Shown: positions 27,507 to 36,970, numbered from the stretch's first letter. The stretch is 64,000 bases of DNA from JBBPYC01 sp038200275 (GCA_038200275.1 JBBPYC010000087.1:1-64000), one strand, 5' to 3'. Numbers and translations: made by a program. The notes: a model not told the origin generated them from the sequence alone.

Positions 27507-28700
27507 ATGTCCAACCGCATACCCACTCGCTACCCTGAAACCCGCGCGCTGCACGCCGATGCCGATTTGCACCGGGACGATCCGTCGGTCACTGCCCCGA
27601 TTCACTACAGCGCGACGTTCAAGGCGCGCGACGCGGCCGACTTTGCGGAGATGGCCACTCAGCCGCGCCATCCGGGCTTCTACACACGCTACGGCAATCC
27701 GACGCACGAGCGTGTCTGCGCGATCCTGGCCGATTTGGAAGGCACAGAGACCGCGCTGCTGACCGCCTCAGGCATGGGCGCGATCAGCACCACCGTGCTT
27801 GCGCTGGTGTCGGCCGGCGACCACGTGATCGCGCAAAGCCGGCACTACATGAGCACAACCAAGCTGTTCGAGGAAGTGCTGCCGCGCTTCGGCGTGGAAG
27901 TCAGCATTGTCGAGCAGGCCGATGTGTCCGCGTTTGAAGCCGCGCTGCGTCCGAATACGCGGCTCGTCATGCTGGAGTCGCCGGCCAATCCCACGCTGGT
28001 GCTGACCGATCTGGAGGCGATTGCTGCGTTGGCGCGCCAGCGCGGCGCCTTGACTGTGGCCGACAACACGTTTGCTTCCCCGCTGAACCAGCAACCGCAC
28101 GCGCTCGGCGTTGACATCGTGGTCCATAGCGCCACCAAGTACCTTGGCGGTCACCACGACATCACGGCCGGCGCAGTCTGTTGCAGCCACGCGCTGGCCG
28201 AGACAATCTGGCGGATGCACACCACGCTCGGTGCGGTGCTGTCCCCGATGGACGCTTGGCTGCTGCTGCGAGGGCTGCGCACGCTGCCGGTCCGCGTCGA
28301 ACGCATCAATGCGAACGCGCTCGCGCTGGCCGGCTGGCTCGAAGCGCAGCCGCAGGTCGAGCGCGTCTACTACCCCGGCTTGCCGAGCCACCCACAGCAC
28401 GACCTCGCGAAGCGGCAGATGAGCGGCTACGGCGCCGTTATTGCGTTTGCGCTGCGCGGCAGCTATGAGCAAACCAGCCGCTTTGTCGCTGCGCTCGAAC
28501 TCGCAACGCACGCCGTCAGCCTTGGGGGTGTCGATTCGTTGATCGTGCACACGGCTGCGATGTGGGCCGGCACGATGAACCAAGCGCAGATGCAGACAGC
28601 CGGCATCGCGCCGAACTTCGTGCGGCTGTCGGTGGGGCTGGAGCACATCGAGGACCTGAAAAGCGACATGCAGCAAGCGTTGTCCGACATGCCACGCTGA
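27507..28700 (+). CDS. metC: Cystathionine beta-lyase-type PLP enzyme
   Basis: A 397-residue Cys/Met-metabolism PLP enzyme. Key segments are the Tyr/Arg pair of FYTRYGNPTHERV, LTASGMGAIS, ADNTFASPLNQQP, and the Schiff-base lysine in VVHSATKYLGGH (K211). The usual reaction would be cystathionine to homocysteine, pyruvate and ammonia. It lies between egtB (divergent) and a second EgtB-like gene (convergent). A C-S lyase is exactly the step missing from the ergothioneine genes here, so it could serve as an EgtE substitute; that is inference. The family also contains cystathionine gamma-synthase and sulfhydrylases. Confidence 0.83.
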   Translation: MSNRIPTRYPETRALHADADLHRDDPSVTAPIHYSATFKARDAADFAEMATQPRHPGFYTRYGNPTHERVCAILADLEGTETALLTASGMGAISTTVLALVSAGDHVIAQSRHYMSTTKLFEEVLPRFGVEVSIVEQADVSAFEAALRPNTRLVMLESPANPTLVLTDLEAIAALARQRGALTVADNTFASPLNQQPHALGVDIVVHSATKYLGGHHDITAGAVCCSHALAETIWRMHTTLGAVLSPMDAWLLLRGLRTLPVRVERINANALALAGWLEAQPQVERVYYPGLPSHPQHDLAKRQMSGYGAVIAFALRGSYEQTSRFVAALELATHAVSLGGVDSLIVHTAAMWAGTMNQAQMQTAGIAPNFVRLSVGLEHIEDLKSDMQQALSDMPR

Positions 28701-28754
28701 TGCGACTGCCGGGCTAAGTGCTGGCGCTGTCGTTCCAAACCAGCGACGGTGCTT

Positions 28755-30086
28755 TCAAATGGCGCAGGTGCGAAACCCGACGAACCCGTCGTCCTGGTGT
28801 GGCCACGCGAAGCGCCGAAACTTCAGATGATGCTGGCGCTGCCGGGTTGCAAACGAGGCGCCGCGCAGCACTTTGGCAGCGCCGAAAGCAGATTCCACTG
28901 CAGCGGCGAACGGATCGGCAACATAGCCGGGCCAAGGCCGCAGCGTGGTTGCAGTCCATTCAAGCACGTCGCCCCACCGAAAGCCGCGCCGCGCGGCAAC
29001 CTGCGCGGCGACTTCCCATTCGACCTCGGTTGGGAGCCGTCGTCCGGCCCAACGTGCCCAGGCATCGGCCTCGAACCAGCTTGCATGCATGACCGGCTGA
29101 TTGCCGGACAGCCGAATGCCGCGGCCGAAAAAGCGCTGCACCACCGCGCCGCTGCCGCCGAAACGCGCAGCGCCTATCTGCTCGACATGGCGCGGGCCGC
29201 GCCGGCCGTGCTCGGCGGCCTGCGCCCGCAACCACTGCCAGCCGGCCGCGTTCCAGCAATCTTCGCGGTCATAGCCACCGTCATCGACAAACTCGATGAA
29301 CTGAGCCCAGCAGACTGGCTGCGCGTCGATCTCGAACGCCGGCACCGGCACCAGATGCTCAGGCTGCTCGATCGCTGGCACATAGCCGATCGACCGGCTG
29401 CCAAGCGACCCGCGCGTGGCCGGGCACGCCAGCGGCTCGCGTTGGTGCATGCTGCCTGGCGCTTCGATCGGCATCGTCAAACCCAGCGTCTGCGCCGCGA
29501 CCAGCAGCGCTTCACCACAGGCATCCTCATGCGCCAGCGCGGCCCGAAAGAAATACAGCGAATCGTCCTCGTCAGGGGTTTTTTCGAGCAGGTCGAGCGT
29601 GTCTTCGAGCGTCTCCAGCAAATAGCTTCGGGTGGCTTCGGCGGTCGGGAGCGGCGACCGGTTGCCGTGCAGCTCCTGACCTGGCCCGTCCGCGTTGCGT
29701 TGCACCGGGTCCCAATATTCATCGGCATGTGGCTCGATCGACGCGATGCGGGTCGGCTCGCCAGGACACCGTGGACCCGCACTGCGCTGGGTGTTGCGCA
29801 GGGTCCAGCGCTCGGCGAACCAGCCGACATGGCCGAGGAGCCAAAGCGGCAAATTGCCCGCAGCATCCTTGTGCTCCATCTGGCCCGCCGGCCGCCTGGC
29901 CTGCGCCCGCTCGATCAAGCCGAAGGCCTGCAGGGTCAGGTTGCGCGAATCGATCAGCGCCAGCGATAGCAGGTCGCGTCCCGCTTGGCGACATGTAGGG
30001 GAATCGACCGCGTCGCCGCCGGCGCGATGGCCAGAGCCAGACGGCTCGGCGGGTGCAGGAGCACCGGTGGGATCGACAGGTAACAT
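28755..30086 (-). CDS. EgtB/SenA-like non-haem iron enzyme with a His-to-Cys ligand change
   Basis: A 443-residue DinB + FGE-sulfatase protein, a paralogue of EgtB by architecture. LPLWLLGHVGWFAERW aligns with the first EgtB iron His (H86). The second motif reads AHEDACGEA where EgtB has HHEQQHQEL: the first His is kept (H186) and the second is Cys190 (codon TGT at 29517-29519). The C-terminal domain is complete (MHASWFEADAWARWAGRRLP, KVLRGASFATRQRQHHLKFR). It resembles the selenoneine-synthase SenA branch of Burkholderiales, but no senB or senC/selD-like gene is nearby. The reaction is therefore unknown: thiol or selenol transfer to hercynine, or something else. Confidence 0.75.
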   Translation of the reverse strand: MLPVDPTGAPAPAEPSGSGHRAGGDAVDSPTCRQAGRDLLSLALIDSRNLTLQAFGLIERAQARRPAGQMEHKDAAGNLPLWLLGHVGWFAERWTLRNTQRSAGPRCPGEPTRIASIEPHADEYWDPVQRNADGPGQELHGNRSPLPTAEATRSYLLETLEDTLDLLEKTPDEDDSLYFFRAALAHEDACGEALLVAAQTLGLTMPIEAPGSMHQREPLACPATRGSLGSRSIGYVPAIEQPEHLVPVPAFEIDAQPVCWAQFIEFVDDGGYDREDCWNAAGWQWLRAQAAEHGRRGPRHVEQIGAARFGGSGAVVQRFFGRGIRLSGNQPVMHASWFEADAWARWAGRRLPTEVEWEVAAQVAARRGFRWGDVLEWTATTLRPWPGYVADPFAAAVESAFGAAKVLRGASFATRQRQHHLKFRRFAWPHQDDGFVGFRTCAI

Positions 30087-30252
30087 CCGGCCAGCTTAAT
30101 CGCGCCACGGCATGTTCGGCCGCATGCCCAGTGGCCTAGGGTAAGTCGTGCCGAGCAACCACGGGAATACACCGACCGCAAGCGACCGACACAGCGATGA
30201 CAATGCAGCGCCTCCTCGCAGGCACCGATCTCCCTTATTTCCGATTGCTCCT

Positions 30253-30861
30253 ATGCACGCCTTGCTCAAACTGTCCGGCGCCGTCGACTGGCTGAATGAA
30301 CACATCGGCCGCTGGTCGATCTGGCTGATTCTGGCGTCCACCTTGATCAGCGCTGTCAACGCGATCGTGCGCAAGATCTTTAACGTCAGCTCGAACGCGT
30401 ACCTGGAAGTGCAGTGGTACCTGTTCGCTGCGTCGTTCCTGATCGCTGCCGCCTACACCCTGCTGCACAACGAGCACGTGCGTATCGACGTGGTGGCCAG
30501 CCGGTTCACCCGCCGCACGCAGGTCAAGATGGAAGTATTCGGTTTTCTGGTGTTCCTGATACCGGTGTGCCTTGCGGTGCTCTATTACAGCTGGCCGTTT
30601 GCAATGAACGGCTACCTGACCGGCGAGATGTCGAACAACTCGGGCGGCCTGATCCGCTGGCCGGTGTACGCGATGATTCCGCTGGGCTTCACGCTGCTGC
30701 TGCTGCAAGGCGTGTCCGAGCTCATCAAACGGCTTGCGTTTCTGCAGGGGCACATTGAGGACCCGGGCATCAAGCGCGCTACGGTCTCGGCTGAGCAAGA
30801 GCTGGCCGAGTCGATCCGACGGCTCGCCGAAGGCAAGACCACCGATGCAGCCGCGCGCTGA
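30253..30861 (+). CDS. dctQ: TRAP transporter small permease (DctQ-type)
   Basis: A 202-residue membrane protein with four hydrophobic segments (for example WSIWLILASTLISAVNAIVR and LFAASFLIAAAYTLLHNEHV). The TRAP small-subunit signature around HVRIDVVASRFTRRTQVK is present. It pairs with the large permease to move an organic acid with a sodium gradient. ATG 30253 is preferred over an in-frame upstream ATG at 30148, which would add 35 polar, Pro/Arg-rich residues before the first helix. Fifteen bases separate it from dctM. Confidence 0.88.
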   Translation: MHALLKLSGAVDWLNEHIGRWSIWLILASTLISAVNAIVRKIFNVSSNAYLEVQWYLFAASFLIAAAYTLLHNEHVRIDVVASRFTRRTQVKMEVFGFLVFLIPVCLAVLYYSWPFAMNGYLTGEMSNNSGGLIRWPVYAMIPLGFTLLLLQGVSELIKRLAFLQGHIEDPGIKRATVSAEQELAESIRRLAEGKTTDAAAR

Positions 30862-30876
30862 AAGACGAGGCTCACG

Positions 30877-32691
30877 ATGGAATTCCTGACCACCAACTTC
30901 GCCCCGATCATGTTCGCGGGGCTGATCTGCTTTCTGCTGTTCGGCTTTCCCGTCGCATTCAGCCTCGGCGCCTGCGGCTTGTTCTTCGCGTTCATCGGCA
31001 TCGAACTTGGCCTGCTGCCCGAAGCACTGATGCAGGCGCTGCCGCTGCGGCTGTTCGGCATCATGCAAAACGACACGCTGCTGGCGATTCCGTTTTTCAC
31101 GTTGATGGGGCTGATCCTCGAGCGCAGCGGCATGGCCGAGGACCTGCTGGAGACCATCGGCCAGCTGTTCGGCCCACTGCGCGGCGGGCTGGCGCTTGCG
31201 GTGGTGTTCGTCGGTGCCTTGCTGGCGGCTACCACTGGCGTGGTGGCCGCGTCCGTCATCTCGATGGGCCTGATCTCGCTGCCGATCATGCTGCGCTACG
31301 GCTACGACCGGCGGCTTGCCACCGGCGTGATCGCGGCCAGCGGCACGCTCGCGCAGATCATCCCGCCGTCGCTGGTGCTGATCATCCTGGCCGATCAGTT
31401 GGGTCGCAGCGTCGGCGATATGTACAAGGGTGCGTTTCTGCCCGGCTTTCTCTTAATGGGCATGTACGCAGCTTACGTGGTGCTGATCGCGGTGCTGAAG
31501 CCGAGCCGAGCCCCTGCGCTGCCGCCGGAAGCGCGCACCTTGCGCGAGCCCAACGGTGCAAGCGGCATGCTGTCGCTCGGCGTGCTGACCGTGATCTGTG
31601 CGGCCGTGGCGACTTATTACGCGCAGAACTTCGAGCGTGTGCAGAGCTTCATCACCGGCACCACGGTCACCACGGTGGCGACCGACGAGGTGATCGTGGT
31701 GTCGATGACCGCCGCGGTGATCCTCGCGCTGGTGGCGGCGGTCATCAACCGGGTCACCGGGCTCGGGCTGCTCTCACGCATGGCCGAGCGCGTGACGTTC
31801 GTGCTGATTCCGCCGCTGCTGCTGATGTTTTTGGTGCTGGGCACCATCTTCCTTGGTGTGGCCACGCCGACCGAAGGCGGCGCAATGGGGGCCCTGGGCG
31901 CGCTGATCCTGGCCAGCGTGCGCGGGCGCATCACGTTGTCGCTGCTGAAGCAGGCGCTTACTTCCACCACCAAGCTTTCGTGCTTCGTGATCTTCATCCT
32001 GATCGGCTCGACGATCTTCAGCCTGACCTTTCAGGGGGTGGACGGCCCGCGCTGGGTCGAGCATCTGCTGGCCGATTTGCCCGGCGGTCAGCTTGGCTTT
32101 CTGATCCTGGTGAACCTGCTGATCTTCTTTTTGGCATTCTTCCTGGACTTCTTCGAGCTGTCGTTCATCGTGGTGCCGCTGCTCGCGCCCGTGGCCGAGA
32201 AGCTCGGCATCGATCTGGTCTGGTTCGGCGTTTTGCTGGCTGTGAACATGCAGACCTCGTTCATGCACCCGCCGTTCGGATTTGCGCTGTTTTATTTGCG
32301 CAGCGTGGCGCCGACCGACGAATACACCGACCGCATCACGAAGCAGCGCATCGCGCCGGTCAAGAGCACCGACATCTACTGGGGCGCCGTGCCATTTGTC
32401 TTCATTCAGATCGTCATGGTCGGGCTGATCATCGCGTTCCCGGCGCTGGTCTCGAGCGGCATCGGCAAGAAACCGGTCTACGACCTCGACAAGGTCCGCC
32501 GTGAGATGGAAGCCACCATGCGCGCCGCCGAGCCGCCGCCCATGCCTGAGCCGCCGACTGCGCCATCGATTCCGGCCAACGGCGGCACGGGTGCTGCGCC
32601 CGTGCCGGAGCCCTCGAGCGGCATCCCGGAGTCGGCCGACGACCCGATGAAGGCGTTGATGAACTCGATGCAGGACGCGGCAAAGAAGTAG
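30877..32691 (+). CDS. dctM: TRAP transporter large permease (DctM-type)
   Basis: A 604-residue polytopic protein. Family features include the N-terminal LICFLLFGFPVAFSLGACGL, IPFFTLMGLILERSGMAEDL, ATTGVVAASVISMGLISLP and the Pro-rich GTLAQIIPPSLVLIILADQ. It is longer than most DctM proteins (about 430). A central insertion of roughly 90 residues near 210-300 adds membrane segments, and the C-terminal tail is Pro/Glu-rich (AEPPPMPEPPTAPSIPANGG). This long form goes with receptors for 2-oxoacids or monocarboxylates, matching the receptor encoded next door. A strong terminator follows. Confidence 0.9.
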   Translation: MEFLTTNFAPIMFAGLICFLLFGFPVAFSLGACGLFFAFIGIELGLLPEALMQALPLRLFGIMQNDTLLAIPFFTLMGLILERSGMAEDLLETIGQLFGPLRGGLALAVVFVGALLAATTGVVAASVISMGLISLPIMLRYGYDRRLATGVIAASGTLAQIIPPSLVLIILADQLGRSVGDMYKGAFLPGFLLMGMYAAYVVLIAVLKPSRAPALPPEARTLREPNGASGMLSLGVLTVICAAVATYYAQNFERVQSFITGTTVTTVATDEVIVVSMTAAVILALVAAVINRVTGLGLLSRMAERVTFVLIPPLLLMFLVLGTIFLGVATPTEGGAMGALGALILASVRGRITLSLLKQALTSTTKLSCFVIFILIGSTIFSLTFQGVDGPRWVEHLLADLPGGQLGFLILVNLLIFFLAFFLDFFELSFIVVPLLAPVAEKLGIDLVWFGVLLAVNMQTSFMHPPFGFALFYLRSVAPTDEYTDRITKQRIAPVKSTDIYWGAVPFVFIQIVMVGLIIAFPALVSSGIGKKPVYDLDKVRREMEATMRAAEPPPMPEPPTAPSIPANGGTGAAPVPEPSSGIPESADDPMKALMNSMQDAAKK

Positions 32692-32737
32692 CCGGTTCAG
32701 GTCCGTTTGAAGCAGACCGAAAACAGAGCCGCCATGC

Positions 32738-32765
32738 AAAAAGCCCCGCAGTGGCGGGGCTTTTT
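32738..32765. terminator. Bidirectional intrinsic terminator between dctM and dctP
   Basis: AAAAA, then GCCCCGC (32743-32749), loop AGTG, GCGGGGC (32754-32760), then TTTTT. The A-tract upstream and T-tract downstream let it work on both strands, which suits the convergent dctM and dctP genes. Confidence 0.92.
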
Positions 32766-32808
32766 GCTGTGCTTCAACCCCGACGACATTGCCGCCGGGG
32801 CCGCCAAC

Positions 32809-33891
32809 TTACAGCTTGACGCCGCTCATGAACGAATCGAAGCGGTTCTCCGCAAAGCGGAACCACAACACTTGGTCACGCTGGAAGTTGCGCATGTCGG
32901 TGTAGATCTTTTTCCACTCCGGGCTCTTCGCGCTGTTTTCCTCAAACACTTCCTGCGTGGCCTTGAAGCCCGCTTCAAGCAGCGGCTGCGGGAACGGCAG
33001 AACTTTGGTGCCCGAAGCCACGAGTTTCTTCAGCGCATCCGGGTTCAACGCGTCATATTTTGCAAGGATGTCGGTGTGCGCCATGGCCGCAGCGGCCTGC
33101 AGGATCGCCTTGTTCTCGGCCGACAATTCGCCGAGCGCCTTCTGGTTGACCATGAACGACAACTCTGGACCGCCTTCCCACCAGCCCGGATAGTAATAGA
33201 ACGGCGCGACCTTGTTGAAGCCGAGCTTCAGGTCGTCGTACGGTCCGATCCATTCGGCCGCGTCGAGTGTGCCTTTTTCCAGCGACTGATACACGTCGCC
33301 CGCCGGAATGCTCTGCGGCACCACGCCCTGCTTGGCCATGATGTCGCCGATCAGGCCGCCGCCGAAGCGCATCTTCAGCCCCTTCATATCCTCGACCGTC
33401 TTGATCTCCTTGCGGAACCAGCCGCCCATCTGGGTTCCGGTGTTGCCACCGCCCATGCTGACGACACCCATGCCCGCAAAGAACTCGTTGACCAGCTTGC
33501 GGCCATTGCCGTGGATCATCCAGGCGTTCATCTGGCGCGCGTTGAAGCCAAAAGGCACTGCGCAGGCCAATGCGAACGTAGGGTTCTTGCCGTAGTAGTA
33601 GTAGGACGCGGTGTGGCACATCTGCACCGAACCCTGCTGCACACCGTCGAACACGCCGAAACCCGGCATCAGCTCGCCAGCCGCATGCACCGAGATCTCG
33701 AACTTGCCGCCCGACATGTCCTTCACCGCCTTGGCCATCAGCTCGCTGCCGCCGAACAGCGTGTCGAGCGACTTCGGAAAACTCGACGCCAAGCGCCAAC
33801 GCACGGCAGCCTGTGCATGCACCGCAGGCGCGACGCCGGCTGCAAGTACGCCGGCGATGCCAGCGTTTTTGATGATTGAGCGACGATCCAT
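32809..33891 (-). CDS. dctP: TRAP transporter substrate-binding protein (2-oxoacid/TakP-like)
   Basis: A 360-residue periplasmic receptor. The N terminus MDRRSIIKNAGIAGVLAAG has an RR motif resembling Tat signals and ends at HAQA. The mature part, SSFPKSLDTLFGGSELMAK and MCHTASYYYYGKNPTFAL, matches the TakP-type receptors that bind 2-oxoacids such as pyruvate with a cation. ATG 33891 is chosen because AAGGAG precedes it by about ten bases; earlier in-frame starts lack a signal peptide. It faces dctM across the shared terminator and has its own promoter region at 33892-34069. Confidence 0.9.
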   Translation of the reverse strand: MDRRSIIKNAGIAGVLAAGVAPAVHAQAAVRWRLASSFPKSLDTLFGGSELMAKAVKDMSGGKFEISVHAAGELMPGFGVFDGVQQGSVQMCHTASYYYYGKNPTFALACAVPFGFNARQMNAWMIHGNGRKLVNEFFAGMGVVSMGGGNTGTQMGGWFRKEIKTVEDMKGLKMRFGGGLIGDIMAKQGVVPQSIPAGDVYQSLEKGTLDAAEWIGPYDDLKLGFNKVAPFYYYPGWWEGGPELSFMVNQKALGELSAENKAILQAAAAMAHTDILAKYDALNPDALKKLVASGTKVLPFPQPLLEAGFKATQEVFEENSAKSPEWKKIYTDMRNFQRDQVLWFRFAENRFDSFMSGVKL

Positions 33892-34069
33892 AAGAAAACG
33901 ACTCCTTGGGTTGAGTGAGAAAACAGGGAGGTGGGAAGAAACGTCAGCAACGCTTGGCACCAAGCGGCCGACAACCGAAGCGAGAAAACGCAACGCGAGA
34001 GTTTAAGCAGCCTGCTGCGCCGTGTCTTTAGGGACTAACCCGCGCCGCAGCGCTTGGCGGGCTTGGCCA

Positions 34070-35977
34070 TCACGCTACTTTTTTGAGAGCAGATACAGGT
34101 GCGGTCACAAGTACATCGAAGCGTGCACGGATCGATCGTTCGATGCCGGCTGCGTCCAGCCCGATGCCTGCCAGCAGTGCCTGTGGATCCCCATGCTCAA
34201 TGAAGCGGTCCGGCAGGCCCAGCTGCAGCAGCGGCATCGTGACGCCAGCCGCTGCCAGCACCTCCCCCACCGCGCTGCCGGCACCGCCCATCACGGCGCC
34301 CTCTTCCACGGTGACCAGCGCGTCGTGCTCGCCAGCCACCTTCAACAACAGCGCTTCGTCGAGCGGCTTGGCCCAGCGCATGTTGATCACCGTCGCATCG
34401 AGTTTCTCGGCCGCCTGCATGGCCGGGTACAACAGGGTGCCAAACGCGAGAACGGCCACGCCGCGGCCCCCATTGGCTGCATGCGCCGATCGTTCCCGCC
34501 GCACCTCACCGCGACCAAACGGCAGCGGCTGGAGATCGTGAGCGGGCGCTACAGCGGCACCAGAACCGCGTGGGTAGCGCACCGCCACCGGTTGCGCCTG
34601 CGCAAAGCCGGTGGTCAGCAGCGCACGGCACTCGGCTTCGTCGGCCGGACACGCAATGGCCATATTCGGCACGCAGCGCAGAAACGGAATGTCATAAGCA
34701 CCCGCATGCGTGGCGCCATCGGCACCGACGATGCCAGCACGGTCCAGCGCGAACAGCACCGGCAGGTTCTGAAGCGCCACGTCGTGGATCAGTTGGTCGT
34801 AGCCGCGCTGCAGGAACGTCGAGTAGATCGCCAGCACCGGCTTGAGACCTTCACAAGCCAGCCCGGCCGCGAACGTGACCGCATGCTGCTCGGCAATGCC
34901 CACGTCGAAATATCGATCGGGAAAGCGCCGCTCGAACTCGACCATGCCCGAGCCTTCCCGCATGGCGGGCGTGATGCCGACCAGCCGCTCGTCCTTCGCG
35001 GCCATGTCGCACAACCACTGGCCAAATACGTGGGTAAAGGTCTGCTTCGGCGGCGTGGTAGGCGGCACCAGACCAATCGCGAGGTCAAACTTGCCCGGTC
35101 CGTGATAGGCCACCGGGTCGGCCTCGGCCAGCTTGTAGCCCTGCCCTTTTTTCGTGACCACGTGCAGGAACTGCGGGCCATCGAGCTGCTTGATATTCTC
35201 CAGCGTCGGCAGCAGCGCGTCGAGATCGTGCCCGTCGATCGGGCCGATGTAGTTGAAGCCGAATTTTTCGAACAACGTGGCCGGCACCACCATGCCCTTG
35301 GCCTGCTGCTCGAGCCGCTTGGCGAACTCGAGCAGCGGCGGTGCCACGCTCAGCACGTTCTTGCCGACGTTCTTGGCAGCCGCGTAGAACTGGCCGGACA
35401 GCAGCTGCGCCAGATAACGGTTCAACGCGCCGACGGGCGGGCTGATGCTCATGTCGTTGTCGTTCAGCACCACCAACAGATTGCAGTCGGCCACACCGGC
35501 GTTGTTCAACGCTTCGAACGCCATGCCGGCGGTCATCGCGCCGTCGCCGATGATCGCGACCGCGCGTCGGTCTTCGCCCTTGATCTTTGCCGCCAGCGCC
35601 ATGCCGAGCGCGGCCGAAATGCTGGTGGACGAATGCGCGGTGCCGAACGTGTCGAACTCGCTCTCGGTGCGCTGCGGAAAACCGGACAAGCCGCCCAACT
35701 GGCGCAGGCTCGCCATGCGTTCGCGCCGCCCGGTCAGGATTTTGTGCGGATAGGTCTGATGGCCGACGTCCCAAACCAACCGATCATGCGGCGTGTTGAA
35801 CACGTAATGCAGCGCGAGTGTGAGCTCGACGGTGCCCAGATTCGAGCTCAGGTGCCCGCCCGTACGCGCCACACTGGTCAACAGGAACGTGCGCAACTCG
35901 TCGGCCAGTTCCGGCAACTGCTCAACGGGCAGCGCGCGCAGATCGGCCGGGCTTCGAATGGTTTCCAGCAAGGTCAT
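34070..35977 (-). CDS. dxs: 1-deoxy-D-xylulose-5-phosphate synthase
   Basis: A 635-residue thiamine-diphosphate enzyme that condenses pyruvate with glyceraldehyde 3-phosphate, the entry to the MEP isoprenoid pathway. It shows the catalytic His of TGGHLSSNLGTVELTLALH, the ThDP/Mg motif IIGDGAMTAGMAFEALNNAG, and DRAGIVGADGATHAG of the pyrimidine-binding domain. ATG 35977 (MTLLETIRSPADL) matches the family start; an in-frame ATG 21 bases upstream is possible. It follows ispA by about 30 bp, giving an xseB-ispA-dxs operon. Confidence 0.96.
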   Translation of the reverse strand: MTLLETIRSPADLRALPVEQLPELADELRTFLLTSVARTGGHLSSNLGTVELTLALHYVFNTPHDRLVWDVGHQTYPHKILTGRRERMASLRQLGGLSGFPQRTESEFDTFGTAHSSTSISAALGMALAAKIKGEDRRAVAIIGDGAMTAGMAFEALNNAGVADCNLLVVLNDNDMSISPPVGALNRYLAQLLSGQFYAAAKNVGKNVLSVAPPLLEFAKRLEQQAKGMVVPATLFEKFGFNYIGPIDGHDLDALLPTLENIKQLDGPQFLHVVTKKGQGYKLAEADPVAYHGPGKFDLAIGLVPPTTPPKQTFTHVFGQWLCDMAAKDERLVGITPAMREGSGMVEFERRFPDRYFDVGIAEQHAVTFAAGLACEGLKPVLAIYSTFLQRGYDQLIHDVALQNLPVLFALDRAGIVGADGATHAGAYDIPFLRCVPNMAIACPADEAECRALLTTGFAQAQPVAVRYPRGSGAAVAPAHDLQPLPFGRGEVRRERSAHAANGGRGVAVLAFGTLLYPAMQAAEKLDATVINMRWAKPLDEALLLKVAGEHDALVTVEEGAVMGGAGSAVGEVLAAAGVTMPLLQLGLPDRFIEHGDPQALLAGIGLDAAGIERSIRARFDVLVTAPVSALKKVA

Positions 35978-36007
35978 GTCGTAGGGTCCACCCGGCATTG
36001 AGTGCGA

Positions 36008-36970
36008 TTAATTGTTTCGGTGTACCACCCGGTCGGCGAGCGCGTGCAGCGCCTGCGTCTCGGGCAGACCGCTGGTGTCCAGCGCGCGGTGCGCGCATTC
36101 GAGCTGCTGCATCGCTTCCGCGCGCGACCGCTCGAGGCCGAGCAACGACACGAAGGTCGGCTTGTTCTGCGCGGCATCCTTGCCCGCGGTCTTGCCAAGC
36201 GTGGCGGCATCGGCCGTCACATCCAGCACGTCGTCGACGATCTGGAACGCGAGACCAATCGCATGACCGTAGTCGCTCAGGCTGCGGAGTGCGTGCGCAT
36301 CTGCTTCACCGCAGGCCGCGCCCATCAGCACGCTCGCACGCAGCAAGGCGCCAGTCTTCAGCCGGTGCATCGCACGCAACTCTCCTTCCGGCAACGCACG
36401 CCCCACGCTGGCCAGATCGATTGCCTGGCCACCAGCCATGCCCGCGAACCCGGCGGCACGCGCAAGCTGACGGCACAGCGCGGCCTGCACCGAGGCCTCG
36501 ACCTCGCCGCAGTCGGGCGTCAGCAATTCGAACGCAAGAGCCTGCAGCGCATCGCCAGCCAGCAGCGCGGTCGCTTCACCGAACTGCACATGCACGGTCG
36601 GCTTGCCGCGCCGCAGCACGTCGTCGTCCATGCACGGCAGGTCGTCGTGCACAAGGGAATAAGCGTGGATCAATTCAACCGCGCACGCCGCACGCATTGC
36701 GGCCGCATGGGAGCCACCCGTCGCCTCGTTCGCCGCGAGCACCAGCAACGGCCGCAGCCGCTTGCCGCCGTCCAGCACGGCATAACGCATTGCCTCGATG
36801 AGCTGTGCGGGGCCCGGCAACCCCCCGGACGCACCGACGACCCAGCGCGACAGCGCAGCGTCCACCAGCGCGGCGTGCTGTGCCGTCCACTCGCTCAACT
36901 CGAATGGCAGGGCTACAGCGGCACTTGCGGCACGGCTGCCATCGGGCGCGCTCAAGGCGATTCGCTCCAC
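36008..36970 (-). CDS. ispA: Farnesyl/geranyl diphosphate synthase
   Basis: A 320-residue trans-prenyltransferase that extends DMAPP with IPP. The first Asp-rich motif is in LIHAYSLVHDDLPCMDDDVL, with GKRLRPLL before it. The second is GLAFQIVDDVLDVTAD. The product length is probably C15, as expected from this operon position. The GTG at 36970 lies inside the end of xseB, a 19-bp overlap that suggests coupling. It feeds quinone and undecaprenyl synthesis. Confidence 0.94.
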   Translation of the reverse strand: MERIALSAPDGSRAASAAVALPFELSEWTAQHAALVDAALSRWVVGASGGLPGPAQLIEAMRYAVLDGGKRLRPLLVLAANEATGGSHAAAMRAACAVELIHAYSLVHDDLPCMDDDVLRRGKPTVHVQFGEATALLAGDALQALAFELLTPDCGEVEASVQAALCRQLARAAGFAGMAGGQAIDLASVGRALPEGELRAMHRLKTGALLRASVLMGAACGEADAHALRSLSDYGHAIGLAFQIVDDVLDVTADAATLGKTAGKDAAQNKPTFVSLLGLERSRAEAMQQLECAHRALDTSGLPETQALHALADRVVHRNN

